Part shown: piece after piece, positions 19,609 through 28,498 of the stretch
Layout of the letters: each line of letters begins with the position of its first letter
How positions within the stretch are numbered: position 1 is the first letter of the stretch
DNA from: Roseburia sp.
GTDB lineage: Bacteria; Bacillota; Clostridia; Lachnospirales; Lachnospiraceae
Direction of reading: 5' to 3'
DNA: 64,000 nt
Assembly (NCBI GenBank): GCA_026168605.1
Contig: JAPFDX010000019.1
Span: 21,170-85,169 of the forward strand
Notes under the pieces: model-generated
The model's database searches: none
Told to the model about the DNA's origin: nothing
Seen by the model: the letters and a program-made list of their open reading frames with translations, nothing else
Position numbers and translations under genes: made by a program

Positions 19609-21405
19609 CTACACATCCGCAAACTGCTGCATATAAAGCTTATAATATGCGCCTTTTTTCTCCATCAGCTCCGCAGGCGAGCCCTGCTCCAAAATGCCGC
19701 CCTGATCGATCACAAAGATGCGGTCTGCGTTCTGTATCGTTGAAAGCCGGTGCGCAATGACAAAGCTGGTGCGCCCCGCCAGCAGCGCCTCAATCCCTTT
19801 TTGCACCAGAAGCTCCGTATGCGTGTCAATGCTCGACGTCGCCTCGTCCAGAATCAGGATCTTCGGCATCGAAACCATCGTGCGTGCAAACGCGATCAAC
19901 TGCCGCTGCCCGATCGAAAGCCCTGCGCCGTGCTCGCGCAGCTCTGTGTCATAGCCCTTCTCCAGCTTCATGATAAAGTCATGCGCGTTGACCGCCTTCG
20001 CCGCCGCGATCACTTCCTCCTCCGTCGCGTCCAGCTTTCCGTAGAGGATATTCTCGCGCACCGTCCCGTGAAAAATAAAATTGTCCTGCGTCATAACGCC
20101 CATCTGCTTTCTGAGACTGTGCATCGACACCTTGGTCAGGTCATAGCCGTCGATCGAGATCACACCCTCCTCAATATCATAAAAACGGCTGACCAGGTTC
20201 ACGATCGTTGTCTTACCCGCGCCCGTCGGACCGACCAGCGCGATCGTCTCGCCCGGCTCTACAGTAAAGCTGACGTCCGAGAGTACCTTCGTCTCCGCCG
20301 CAGTTCCCTTGTCATAGGTAAAACTCACATGGGAAAACTCCACCTTTCCCTGAATGTCCGGCAGCTCGGTCACGTCCGGCGCATCGACGATCTCCGCCTC
20401 CGTGTCCAGTATATCAAAAATGCGCTCCGCTGCAGTCAGATTCGTGACCAGACTGTTATAGAAATTACTCAGGTTCATGATCGGATTCCAAAACATATTG
20501 ATATAGGTTCCAAATGCTACCAGAAGTCCGACCGACACCTGTTCCACACCCAGAAAACGTACCCCGACCAGATACAGCATCATCGCGCCGATTCCCCAGC
20601 AGAAATCGATCACCGCGCCAAACATATCCGAGAAACGCACCGCAGCCACAAAGGACTGCTGGTGCTCATCCGTCAGTCTCCCAAAAATCCCGCGCGTCTC
20701 CTCCTCCGCACCAAAGCTCTGCACCACGTTCATCCCCGCAATATCCTCGTGCACATAGGCATTCAGATTCGATGATTTTTTCCGGAAAATCTGCCAGCGC
20801 TTATGCGACACCGTCTGCACAAGCCAGATGCCTGCCATCATAAACGGGATCGTACTGAGCGCCGCGAGCGCAAGCCGCCAGTCCTTGATGAGCATGATGA
20901 CCACCACGCCGATGACTGTCACAAACTCGGGAATCAGTGTCGTAACTGCATTGACCAGTACGTCCTTTAAGGAATTGACGTCCCCGATGACGCGCGCTAA
21001 AATTTTTCCCGTCGGTCTGCTGTCAAAAAAGGAAAACGACAGCGTCTGAATATGCTCATATAGTTCCTGACGGATCGTGAGCAGGATTTTATTCGACACG
21101 ACAGACATCACATACATCCGGATCTTGACCGTGATGATAAAAATAATATTTAAAACCAGTGCAAATATCCCAAGTCCCAATAACCCCCGCAGATCGCCAT
21201 CCGCAATATAGTGGTCGATCGCCTCCTCGATCAGCAGCGGATTCGTCAGCGAGATCGCCACGGTGACGCCCATGCACAGCAAAACCGCAAGCAGGATCCC
21301 CTTATATTTTAGTAAATAAGAAAACAACCGGCGCAAAATTTTCTTTTTGTCCGCGCCCTCCATCAGTTGTTCATCTTCTCTGTATGAATTCACAGCCAAA
21401 GCCAT
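19609..21405 (-). CDS. ABC exporter half, active-site subunit
   Basis: A 598-residue fused membrane/ATPase subunit with six TM helices and an NBD: Walker A GPTGAGKTT, signature LSIGQ (not LSGGQ) and Walker B LILDEATSSID with the catalytic Glu. It starts 18 bases after the partner gene. In heterodimeric exporters the subunit with canonical Glu carries the working ATP site together with the partner's LSGGQ, and that is the pattern here. Substrate unknown (drug, lipid or peptide). Confidence 0.92.
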   Translation of the reverse strand: MALAVNSYREDEQLMEGADKKKILRRLFSYLLKYKGILLAVLLCMGVTVAISLTNPLLIEEAIDHYIADGDLRGLLGLGIFALVLNIIFIITVKIRMYVMSVVSNKILLTIRQELYEHIQTLSFSFFDSRPTGKILARVIGDVNSLKDVLVNAVTTLIPEFVTVIGVVVIMLIKDWRLALAALSTIPFMMAGIWLVQTVSHKRWQIFRKKSSNLNAYVHEDIAGMNVVQSFGAEEETRGIFGRLTDEHQQSFVAAVRFSDMFGAVIDFCWGIGAMMLYLVGVRFLGVEQVSVGLLVAFGTYINMFWNPIMNLSNFYNSLVTNLTAAERIFDILDTEAEIVDAPDVTELPDIQGKVEFSHVSFTYDKGTAAETKVLSDVSFTVEPGETIALVGPTGAGKTTIVNLVSRFYDIEEGVISIDGYDLTKVSMHSLRKQMGVMTQDNFIFHGTVRENILYGKLDATEEEVIAAAKAVNAHDFIMKLEKGYDTELREHGAGLSIGQRQLIAFARTMVSMPKILILDEATSSIDTHTELLVQKGIEALLAGRTSFVIAHRLSTIQNADRIFVIDQGGILEQGSPAELMEKKGAYYKLYMQQFADV

Positions 21406-21423
21406 TCACCTCTCTTTTCTTTT

Positions 21424-23196
21424 TTATCGCACACCGACTGCCGCATCCGCCGCCGGTACATCCTGCGGTGACAAAACGTCCTCGGGCGGCAGCACATTCT
21501 GCACCAGACAGGTCTGGTAATACAGCCCTCTTTTTGCCAGAAGCTCCTCGTGCGTGCCGCGCTCTGCAATCCTTCCGTCTTCCAGATAAAGGATCTCATC
21601 CGCATGGCGCACCGCCGAGATACGGTGTCCGATAATGATCTTTGTCGTATTTGCAAGCCCGTTTAACATTTTCTGAATCTCATGCTCCGTCTCCATATCG
21701 AGCGCGGAGGTGGAATCGTCCAGCACCAGGATGGGGCTGTGCTTTGCCAGCGCCCGCGCGATGCTGATGCGCTGCTTTTGTCCGCCGGAAAGCCCTACGC
21801 CGCGCTCGCCGATGACCGTCTCATACTGCTGCTCCATCTTCTCGATAAAGCCGCGCGCCCGCGCGTCCTCGGCGGCGGCGTGCACCTCCTCCATCGGCAG
21901 GCTCGCGCGCTGTCCCATCTTGATATTTTCTTCAATCGTGTCCGAAAAAAGAAAGACGTCCTGAAGCACCACCGCAATATTTCTGCGAAGCTGTCTTACG
22001 GAGAGTCTGCGCACATCCACGCCGTCCACCAGGACTGCCCCGTCCGTCACATCGTAGAAACGCTGCAACAGGTTGATGATCGACGATTTTCCCGCGCCGG
22101 TCGCCCCCATAATGCCGAGTGTTTTTCCTGCGGAAACACAAAAGCTGACGTCCTTTAGGATTTCCTTCTCCCCTATGGAAAAAGAGACATGATCAAAGCG
22201 GATGTCGCCATTGATCTTTTCCGGCTTCTTTGGAGTTTCCCCGTCCAAGATCTCCGGCTTCTCCTCATAAATTTTCCGTATCTTCTTATAGGAAGCTGCA
22301 GCGGAAGACACATCGTTCGTCAGCCAGCCCATCATTTCCATCGGCCAGGTACAGTTTCTGCTGTACTCCACAAACGCAACGAGCGCGCCGAGCGTCATTT
22401 CCCCGTTCATCACAAAAAGTCCGCCCAGGATCGCCATGCCGACCGGAAGCACCTTGCCCACAAACTGAAACAGCGGATAGTAGCGGACGAGCACCTTTGA
22501 CTGCCGGATGTTCAGCTCGTAGTAACGGCTGTTGTGCGATAAAAACTTGGAAATCTCATGCTTTTCTCTGGCAAATGCCTTGACTGTCCGCACGCCTGCC
22601 AGATTCTCCTCCGCTACCGTCGTCAGCACCGCATTTTCCTCGCTGATCTCCTCATAAATCTTATCCAGCTTCCGCTCCATGACCACCGCCGTCGTCCCGC
22701 AGACGAGCATTGTCGCAAGCGGCACAAGCGCCAGCTTCCAGTTCAGGGAAAACATACAGTAGAGCACCATGCTCACATGGATCGCCACCTCCACGACAAG
22801 CATCCCGACATATCCCATCGCGTTCCAGATCTTGTCAACGTCATCCTTCACGCGCGCCATCAGCTCCCCCGTGTTCGTGTTCTGAAAATAATTCATCGAC
22901 AGAGTCTGTATGTGGTCGAACAGATCCTTGCGGAGCTGCGCGCCGATTTTTGACGACAGCAGGTCGAACAGAAATTCCTTGCAATATCCAAAGATGCAGC
23001 GCCCGATACCACAGATCACGATACCCAGCAAAAGCGGCGTAAGAAGCGAACCGTTCCCGCCAAGGATCACGTCATCCACAATGCTCTCCGTGATTTTCGG
23101 GTACAGCATATCAAGCGTGATCGCAGCCACCATCGATGCGATGGCGATCAAATATCCGTACCAGTAACGTCCCAAATAAGAATATAACTTTTTCAT
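21424..23196 (-). CDS. ABC exporter half, degenerate-site subunit
   Basis: A 590-residue type IV ABC half-transporter. Walker A GATGAGKSS, signature LSGGQ, but Walker B reads LVLDDSTSALD with Asp in place of the catalytic Glu, so it should be the inactive-site half of a heterodimer with the next gene. The C-terminus has an Ala/Val/Pro-rich tail. GGAGGAG precedes the ATG by 9 bases. Confidence 0.92.
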   Translation of the reverse strand: MKKLYSYLGRYWYGYLIAIASMVAAITLDMLYPKITESIVDDVILGGNGSLLTPLLLGIVICGIGRCIFGYCKEFLFDLLSSKIGAQLRKDLFDHIQTLSMNYFQNTNTGELMARVKDDVDKIWNAMGYVGMLVVEVAIHVSMVLYCMFSLNWKLALVPLATMLVCGTTAVVMERKLDKIYEEISEENAVLTTVAEENLAGVRTVKAFAREKHEISKFLSHNSRYYELNIRQSKVLVRYYPLFQFVGKVLPVGMAILGGLFVMNGEMTLGALVAFVEYSRNCTWPMEMMGWLTNDVSSAAASYKKIRKIYEEKPEILDGETPKKPEKINGDIRFDHVSFSIGEKEILKDVSFCVSAGKTLGIMGATGAGKSSIINLLQRFYDVTDGAVLVDGVDVRRLSVRQLRRNIAVVLQDVFLFSDTIEENIKMGQRASLPMEEVHAAAEDARARGFIEKMEQQYETVIGERGVGLSGGQKQRISIARALAKHSPILVLDDSTSALDMETEHEIQKMLNGLANTTKIIIGHRISAVRHADEILYLEDGRIAERGTHEELLAKRGLYYQTCLVQNVLPPEDVLSPQDVPAADAAVGVR

Positions 23197-23228
23197 TCTA
23201 AAACTCCTCCATATCCTGTATTTTATTG

Positions 23229-23260
23229 TGACATAGGATTACAAAGCAATTTCCTATGTC
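23229..23260. repeat. Short palindrome family R3, copy c
   Basis: TGACATAGGA / TCCTATGTC arms around a 13-nt loop. Same stem core as 1214-1251 and 5913-5949. Lies upstream of the ABC exporter pair. Confidence 0.5.
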
Positions 23261-23300
23261 GATTCGGATGTCGAAAGGGAATGGACACAAATGAGATTGG

Positions 23301-23530
23301 CAAAATACACAAATGATATTCTGATTTGTGAATATGGAGAAGCTTAGAACTTCTTAATGTTCTGCCAATTTCCAGCGATTCGACGGCAGGGATGCCGGCG
23401 AAAGCCCGAACTGCGCCACGGATGGCGCATAGAGGGCGGTTGCGTTCCTATATATTCCCGATACACAGAACATTTTAGAAGTTCTTGGCTTCGGAATCCT
23501 GAACAAAAAGAATACCATTTGTGTATTTTG
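23301..23530. repeat. Palindromic repeat family R2, copy 2 (inverted)
   Basis: Reverse-complement copy of 5631-5848. Its terminal arms are different in sequence from copy 1 (CAAAATACACAAATGATATTCT versus TTCAGATGATATTCT) but again pair with each other over about 22 bp with one or two mismatches. Inner arms, both small hairpins and the GCTTTCGCCGGCAT block are shared. Confidence 0.75.
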
Positions 23531-23653
23531 TCAGCCGCAATCTGTAAAGACCCATTTTTCACCCGAATCCAATGTCGCAAAAAGAGAGCCCAAACGGACT
23601 CTCTTTCTCCCAAAGCAACGGACATCACACCCTGCGCGATGTCTTATGTTCCT

Positions 23654-23692
23654 ATAAAAAGTCCGCGGTATTCCATAGGATCACCGCGGACT
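23654..23692 (-). terminator. Rho-independent terminator of the 28-residue peptide gene
   Basis: Minus strand AGTCCGCGGT / ACCGCGGACT, perfect 10-bp stem, followed by TTTTTAT. Confidence 0.88.
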
Positions 23693-23714
23693 GTTGTGTA
23701 CCATAGATATAAAA

Positions 23715-23801
23715 CTATCGTAAATCTGTCTGCCTGCCCGAGGTAATGCTATGCTTCTGATTGCTGTTTGTGGTTGTATCATTCATTCTAAGCGTTGTCA
23801 T
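23715..23801 (-). CDS. 28-residue peptide with its own promoter and terminator
   Basis: Unrecognised peptide: MTTLRMNDTTTNSNQ, then KHSITSGRQTDLR. AAGGAGGT lies 7 bases before the ATG, a near-ideal ribosome site. The promoter at 23834-23863 and the terminator at 23654-23692 make it a complete transcription unit. It is polar, rich in Thr, Asn and Ser, with no Cys, no hydrophobic helix and no Gly-Gly leader. The ABC exporter pair lies about 500 bp downstream on the same strand. It could be a secreted or sensing peptide, a leader ORF, or the coding part of a small RNA. Confidence 0.65.
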   Translation of the reverse strand: MTTLRMNDTTTNSNQKHSITSGRQTDLR

Positions 23802-23833
23802 AGTGATTACCTCCTTTTCTTCTTATGTGAAAC

Positions 23834-23863
23834 AGTATACCAATATATTTTTTGAATTGTCAA
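23834..23863 (-). promoter_or_regulatory. Strong sigma-A-type promoter of the 28-residue peptide gene
   Basis: Minus strand TTGACA (23858-23863), 18-bp spacer, TATACT (23834-23839), 33 bp upstream of the ATG. Confidence 0.8.
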
Positions 23864-24011
23864 GGAATTTCTCAAAATTTACCAACATAATATCCGTATG
23901 TCTGTAAATAATAGGATTAGGACTTACAGTAATCTTTATTGTACTCCTAAAAACAACAAGACGTGCCAATAGACGCACGAAATCAACAGACAAGTATGGA
24001 GGAAAAAAACC

Positions 24012-24233
24012 ATGAGTGGAACAAACAATTCCGGTTCTAACACAAACCAGATGGCAGTGCCGCAGGCAAAGGAAGCCATGAACCGCTTTAAGCAGGAAGT
24101 TGCAAGCGAGATCGGTGTACCTTTAAAAGAGGGTTACAACGGTGATCTGACTTCTGCACAGGCAGGAAGCATCGGTGGCGAGATGGTCAGAAAGATGATC
24201 ATGAAGCAGGAGCAGCAGATGTCAGGCAAATAA
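24012..24233 (+). CDS. Alpha/beta-type small acid-soluble spore protein
   Basis: A 73-residue DNA-binding protein that coats the spore chromosome and protects it from UV and heat. The family signatures FKQEVASEIGVPL and GYNGDLTSAQAGSIGG are present, with the GPR-protease-type site around EVASEIGV. GGAGG precedes the ATG. Expression is expected in the forespore; a SigG promoter could not be placed with confidence. The stop codon lies within a 17-bp tandem duplication (24226-24259). Confidence 0.95.
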   Translation: MSGTNNSGSNTNQMAVPQAKEAMNRFKQEVASEIGVPLKEGYNGDLTSAQAGSIGGEMVRKMIMKQEQQMSGK

Positions 24234-24259
24234 GAATTTGCCGCAAATAAGAATTTGCC
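24226..24259. repeat. 17-bp tandem duplication at the end of the spore protein gene
   Basis: GCAAATAAGAATTTGCC occurs twice in a row (24226-24242, 24243-24259). The first unit contains the stop codon. A recent duplication without coding effect. Confidence 0.85.
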
Positions 24260-24268
24260 GCAAGTAAA

Positions 24269-24314
24269 AACGTGCCATGTCAGCAGTTAATCTGCTGCTG
24301 TGGCACGTTTTTTA
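24269..24314. terminator. Bidirectional terminator between the spore protein and DJ-1 genes
   Basis: AACGTGCCATGTCAGCAG / CTGCTGCTGTGGCACGTT with a TTTTTT run on the plus side and AAAAA on the other, so it can end both convergent genes. Confidence 0.85.
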
Positions 24315-24326
24315 TTTCCGACTTGT

Positions 24327-24878
24327 TTATGTCCGATAGACAAGCCCTTTTCTGACCTCGGCGACAGCATCCTCCCCTTTCAGATACTTCACAATGGCGA
24401 GTGCAAACGGAATCGCTGTTCCCATTCCGCGGCTGGTAATGATATTGCCATCCGTCTTCACCTCATCCTCATCAACAAACGCCCCGGTCAGCTTTTCCTC
24501 GAATCCCGGGTGACAGACCGCGTGTCTGCCCTCTAAGATTCCGGCAGCTCCAAGCACAGTTGGCGCTGCGCAGATCGCGCACACCAGCTTGCCCGCAGCC
24601 GCAAATTCACGGATCACTTTATTTACTGTCTCATCCGCGCCGAGGTTCAGCGTTCCCGGCATACCGCCCGGCAGCACAATGCCGTCGAGCTCGTCATAAT
24701 TGACCTCGGACGCCAGTGCGTCCGCCATAAATATGATGTCATGCGATCCTTTCACCTCACGCGTTCCCGTAATGGAGAGCATCACAATCTCCAGCTTCGC
24801 ACGGCGCACCACGTCCACAACGGTCAGCCCTTCGATCTCCTCACATCCGTCTGCCATAAAAATTCCGATTTTGCTCAT
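24327..24878 (-). CDS. DJ-1/PfpI family protein
   Basis: A 183-residue protein of the DJ-1/ThiJ/PfpI superfamily. The nucleophile elbow Cys is in AICAAPTVLG, the conserved Glu in FMADGCEEIE, and GGMPG follows typical spacing. Roles proposed for the family include deglycase, chaperone and glyoxalase III; none is shown here. The start MSKIGIFMADG has GGAGG 5 bases ahead; the frame is open further upstream but without a ribosome site. Confidence 0.92.
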   Translation of the reverse strand: MSKIGIFMADGCEEIEGLTVVDVVRRAKLEIVMLSITGTREVKGSHDIIFMADALASEVNYDELDGIVLPGGMPGTLNLGADETVNKVIREFAAAGKLVCAICAAPTVLGAAGILEGRHAVCHPGFEEKLTGAFVDEDEVKTDGNIITSRGMGTAIPFALAIVKYLKGEDAVAEVRKGLVYRT

Positions 24879-24936
24879 GGTTACCTCCCTGTCACATCTT
24901 ACTGACATACAGTGTATCACAAAATCCGGAGACTGC

Positions 24937-25503
24937 TCAACAGGACTTTTTCTTTTTCTCTCCAAATCCTTCTGCAAAGATGATCTTGTTGACGACAAAG
25001 AATACAACCATCGCCACGCCGCCGGTCAGAACCGTCGTTCCGATATTGTAGACTGCTGCCGGAAGAAGGACTTTTGCCACACCGACCCAGACACTGTTGA
25101 TGGCATTCACCACAAAAAAGATCACCGCCCACCCCAGAAAATACAGCGGTATCTGCAGCCGGAGCGGTCCCCTGCTGCGGAAGGTGATATTTCTCTGCAA
25201 CGGGAAATTGATACATTCTCCCAGAAAGCTGGAGATCAGGTTGGCAAACATATACGCCATGCCGCCGTCCGCGACGGCATAGCCTATGATATTAAAGGTA
25301 AAGGTCACTCCAAACAGCTCTCCCTCGATCGCCGGCCAGCCCCAGCCGTTATTTTTGTAGGACGCAAACAGCTCCGGCAGAAACAGCAGCATCAGATATT
25401 TCAAAAACGTGATGACATAACTGAAAATGAGAAACAGTCCGCCCTCCCGCATCCATCTGGCAGCCTTTGGATGTTTCGCTCCAAACCTTTCAAAAAACTT
25501 CAT
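24937..25503 (-). CDS. Multi-spanning membrane protein, possibly GtrA-like
   Basis: A 188-residue protein with about four to five hydrophobic segments. The central FLGECINFPLQRNITFRSRG is reminiscent of the FxxNRxWTF element of GtrA-type flippase proteins, so a role in moving lipid-linked sugars is possible but weakly supported. ATG at 25503 or two codons earlier; both follow TAGGAG. It lies directly after the membrane-anchored GH3 gene with a 13-bp gap, hence probably the same operon. Confidence 0.6.
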   Translation of the reverse strand: MKFFERFGAKHPKAARWMREGGLFLIFSYVITFLKYLMLLFLPELFASYKNNGWGWPAIEGELFGVTFTFNIIGYAVADGGMAYMFANLISSFLGECINFPLQRNITFRSRGPLRLQIPLYFLGWAVIFFVVNAINSVWVGVAKVLLPAAVYNIGTTVLTGGVAMVVFFVVNKIIFAEGFGEKKKKSC

Positions 25504-25516
25504 ACACATCCATCTC

Positions 25517-28498
25517 CTACTCTTCCTGCTTTTTTGCGGAGCGGAACACAAGCACGCCCCAGAGAGCCAGAGCCGCGACGATGACTGCGTCTGTCACCGC
25601 CATAACGATCATCCATACAGGCGGCAGATAGCCGTCCGTTCTAATGCTCATCGCGTTGCTGTTGACAACCGAGTACAGAATATTTTTTGTCGCCTGCCGC
25701 AGGAGTGTGATCTGCGTGGCGTCATCCGGCATGGAGAACGTCTTTGCGTCCTGCGTTAAGAACAGGTCGCCGCCTGCACGTATCATCTCGTCCACATGGG
25801 TGTATGTATTTAAGCTGTAATCCGTGATGACCGAGCCGTGGAAGCCCCACTCATCGCGCAGCACCTGGGTCAGCAGCGCATAGCTGCCGCCTGCCCACTT
25901 CATGCCCAGACGGTTAAAGGAGGACATCATACCCGTCGCCCCGCCTTCTTTTACTGCGATCTCAAACGGCAGCAGATAGAGCTCACGCATCGCCTGCTCA
26001 TTCGACCACACGAGAATACCGTTATATTCGCGGTCCGTCTCCTGATCGTTGACCGCAAAATGCTTCACATAACAGTAAACTCCCTTTTTGTCCGCTCCGC
26101 GGATCACGCTCGCCGCAAATTTTCCGGAGAGCAGCCCGTCCTCGCTGTAATATTCCCAGTTTCTTCCCGCGAAAGGAGAACGGTGGATGTTCACAGCCGG
26201 AGCGTACCAGCCCGAATACGGAAGTCCGTCGCCTTTTTCATTGCCCACAAGTCCTTCCTCGCCGATCAGCTCGCCCATTCGCTCCGCCAGTGCAACATTC
26301 CATGTGGAGCCCATCACGCACTCTGCCTGATAAGCGCAGGTCCCGTACACTACAGACTCCGACAGGAAGCTTGTAAATCCGCTCGGACCGTCCGCATCCG
26401 TGGTGAGCGGTTTGCCGACCACGCCGTCAATGCCCGGGACCTCATTGGTGCGGAAAGCGCCAAAGCCCACAAGGTTCTTCATCTCGTCCAGGGAGATCTC
26501 ATCCAGAAGCTTCTCCCAGCGCGGGTCGTCGTACGATACCTCCCCCACATAATTGCCGTCGGCATCGTAGAGCATATCGCGCAGAGAAATTCCGTTGTTC
26601 ACCGGAGTGGCGGAAGGCGCGTCTCCTGTCACCTCCCACGGCTTGCCCGCATCCGGCTCCGTGTATTTGCGCTTGACCGACTCGTCCAGAGCCGTCTTTA
26701 ACTCATCGCTTAAGGTTCTCTCACTGTCATCCAGATAGTCCGTGGGAACCGTTCCCGCAAAGTCCTTTCTGGACACATAGGACGCATATGTATTCGTGCC
26801 GAAAATACCGGCGCTCACATCGTCAAAGGCATTGACAACCTCCACTTCCTCACCGTCAGCATTGGCAACGGTCGGCATCTGCACGTCCTCGCCAAGCGTG
26901 TACACTGCGCTTCCCTTCGCCGTGTGCGCGTCGCTTCCTACTATAATGCCGTAGTCGCCCGCCTCCAGCTCGTAGCCCTTAAAGCCGTTTTCATTGGCGT
27001 CCGCGTAGTCGTAGGATTTCATATCCCGCACATCCAGCGTCAGGGTGAGTGTCTCCTCCTCCCCGGGCTGCAACAGTCTGGTCTTCGCAAAATCACCCAG
27101 AACAACGTGTGCCTTTTCGATCGCAGCTCCCTCGTAGTCATAAGGAGCGCTGTAATACAGCTCTACCACGTCTTTTCCGGCATAATCCCCGGTATTTTTC
27201 ACCGTGACGGACACCTCGATCGTATCGTCCGCCGTGATTGCGCTTCCGTCCGCCGCCGCAAAGGACACATCCCAGTCGAAGGTCGTGTAGGAAAGTCCGT
27301 AGCCAAACGGATAGACCACGCTGTCCTCGTACCATGTGGACTGTGGGTCTGCTTTTGTCTCCTCGTATCCGCGGGTCTCATAATAGCGGTATCCCACATA
27401 GATACCCTCCTCATAGTTTACAAAAGCATAGTCTGTCTTTTCGCCGTTATACAGATAGCGGTTGCCAAACTCGCTGCCGTAAACGCCCGTATTATACCAG
27501 GTCGGATCTTTGGTAAAGTCCGCCGCCCAGGTATCCACAGTGTGACCGGAAGGGCTGATCTGGTTTCCGTCTTCGTCCACTCCGGCCAGGATCTGTCCCA
27601 GAGCCATAATGCCCGTGGCTCCCGGAAAACCTGCCCACAGGATCGAATCGATCCCCTCGTCCGCCTGCAATTCCGGTATTTCCATCGTCGTGCCTACATT
27701 CAAGACGACAATGACATTCGAAAAGTTCTCTTTTACATGGTCAAGGAGCGCTTTTTCATTTGCATCCAGTTCCAGATAGTGGCTGTCGGCAGATACCGCT
27801 CCCGGGATGGCGGAGCCGCCAAAGCTTTCCGCCATACTTCTCGGCAGGTCAAATCCCTCCCCGCCGATCCTGGAAATGACAACGATCGCCGCGTCATTGT
27901 AGTCCGCATAGCTCTCCGTCACATCGGAGGTATAGGAATCCAACGGAGTCTCGCCCGTCTGAAATCCCGGCAGTCTCTGCCCCGATGTCATGGCAGGATT
28001 CTCCGGTCTTCCCTGACCGGACCTGGCGGAATCCTCATAAAAGCTTTTGAGAGTCTCGTTGCAGGAGATTCCTGCCGCCTCAAGGCTCTCATATAAGGTT
28101 TTCTGTGTACCGGAACTGCCGTTGCTGGCGGAACCCGACCCCGAGTACACCAGATCCACCGAGTTTTTTCCAAACACGCTGACGTGCGGATTTTCCCCGG
28201 TCAGTGGAAGTGTTTCGTTTTCATTTTTCAGAAGTACGATCCCTTCCTTTTCCACATCAACCACAAAATCATTTGCCGCGCTTAACACTTCTTCCTTGCT
28301 TTCATATTCTCTGTCGTACCACTCGGCGCGGTTATCCTCCACCACATTGGCGCGCTCACCGCCAAAAACAAGGCTTAAGGAATTTGTGACAATCGACACG
28401 CGCAGCAGCACCGTGGTGATCACGATCTCTAAGATCAGCACGATGGCTGTCACGATCAGCCAGATTCTTGTTTTTTTGTTTTTTAATATCTTACTCAA
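25517..28498 (-). CDS. Membrane-anchored, circularly permuted GH3 glycosidase
   Basis: A 993-residue beta-glucosidase-type enzyme (probable substrate: beta-glucosides; not proven). N-terminal TM helix about 11-33, then the GH3 alpha/beta sandwich (ENETLPLTG, GKNSVDLVYSGSG), then a fibronectin-like domain (TVKNTGDYAGKDVVELYY), then the TIM barrel that normally comes first (TDADGPSGF, YVKHFAVNDQETDR, GSVITDYS with the nucleophile Asp), and a second TM helix near residue 965. The order is thus reversed relative to standard GH3. The start is TTG overlapping the lipoprotein stop, implying coupling. Confidence 0.9.
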   Translation of the reverse strand: MSKILKNKKTRIWLIVTAIVLILEIVITTVLLRVSIVTNSLSLVFGGERANVVEDNRAEWYDREYESKEEVLSAANDFVVDVEKEGIVLLKNENETLPLTGENPHVSVFGKNSVDLVYSGSGSASNGSSGTQKTLYESLEAAGISCNETLKSFYEDSARSGQGRPENPAMTSGQRLPGFQTGETPLDSYTSDVTESYADYNDAAIVVISRIGGEGFDLPRSMAESFGGSAIPGAVSADSHYLELDANEKALLDHVKENFSNVIVVLNVGTTMEIPELQADEGIDSILWAGFPGATGIMALGQILAGVDEDGNQISPSGHTVDTWAADFTKDPTWYNTGVYGSEFGNRYLYNGEKTDYAFVNYEEGIYVGYRYYETRGYEETKADPQSTWYEDSVVYPFGYGLSYTTFDWDVSFAAADGSAITADDTIEVSVTVKNTGDYAGKDVVELYYSAPYDYEGAAIEKAHVVLGDFAKTRLLQPGEEETLTLTLDVRDMKSYDYADANENGFKGYELEAGDYGIIVGSDAHTAKGSAVYTLGEDVQMPTVANADGEEVEVVNAFDDVSAGIFGTNTYASYVSRKDFAGTVPTDYLDDSERTLSDELKTALDESVKRKYTEPDAGKPWEVTGDAPSATPVNNGISLRDMLYDADGNYVGEVSYDDPRWEKLLDEISLDEMKNLVGFGAFRTNEVPGIDGVVGKPLTTDADGPSGFTSFLSESVVYGTCAYQAECVMGSTWNVALAERMGELIGEEGLVGNEKGDGLPYSGWYAPAVNIHRSPFAGRNWEYYSEDGLLSGKFAASVIRGADKKGVYCYVKHFAVNDQETDREYNGILVWSNEQAMRELYLLPFEIAVKEGGATGMMSSFNRLGMKWAGGSYALLTQVLRDEWGFHGSVITDYSLNTYTHVDEMIRAGGDLFLTQDAKTFSMPDDATQITLLRQATKNILYSVVNSNAMSIRTDGYLPPVWMIVMAVTDAVIVAALALWGVLVFRSAKKQEE

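Noticed and set aside
24226..24259. Two-unit direct repeat considered as CRISPR
   Set aside because: Units are 17 bp, in direct contact with no spacer; simple tandem duplication. No CRISPR array or cas gene is present in the window.
26924..28096. 390-codon plus-strand open frame
   Set aside because: Antisense to the first GH3 gene; no start context, no motif.
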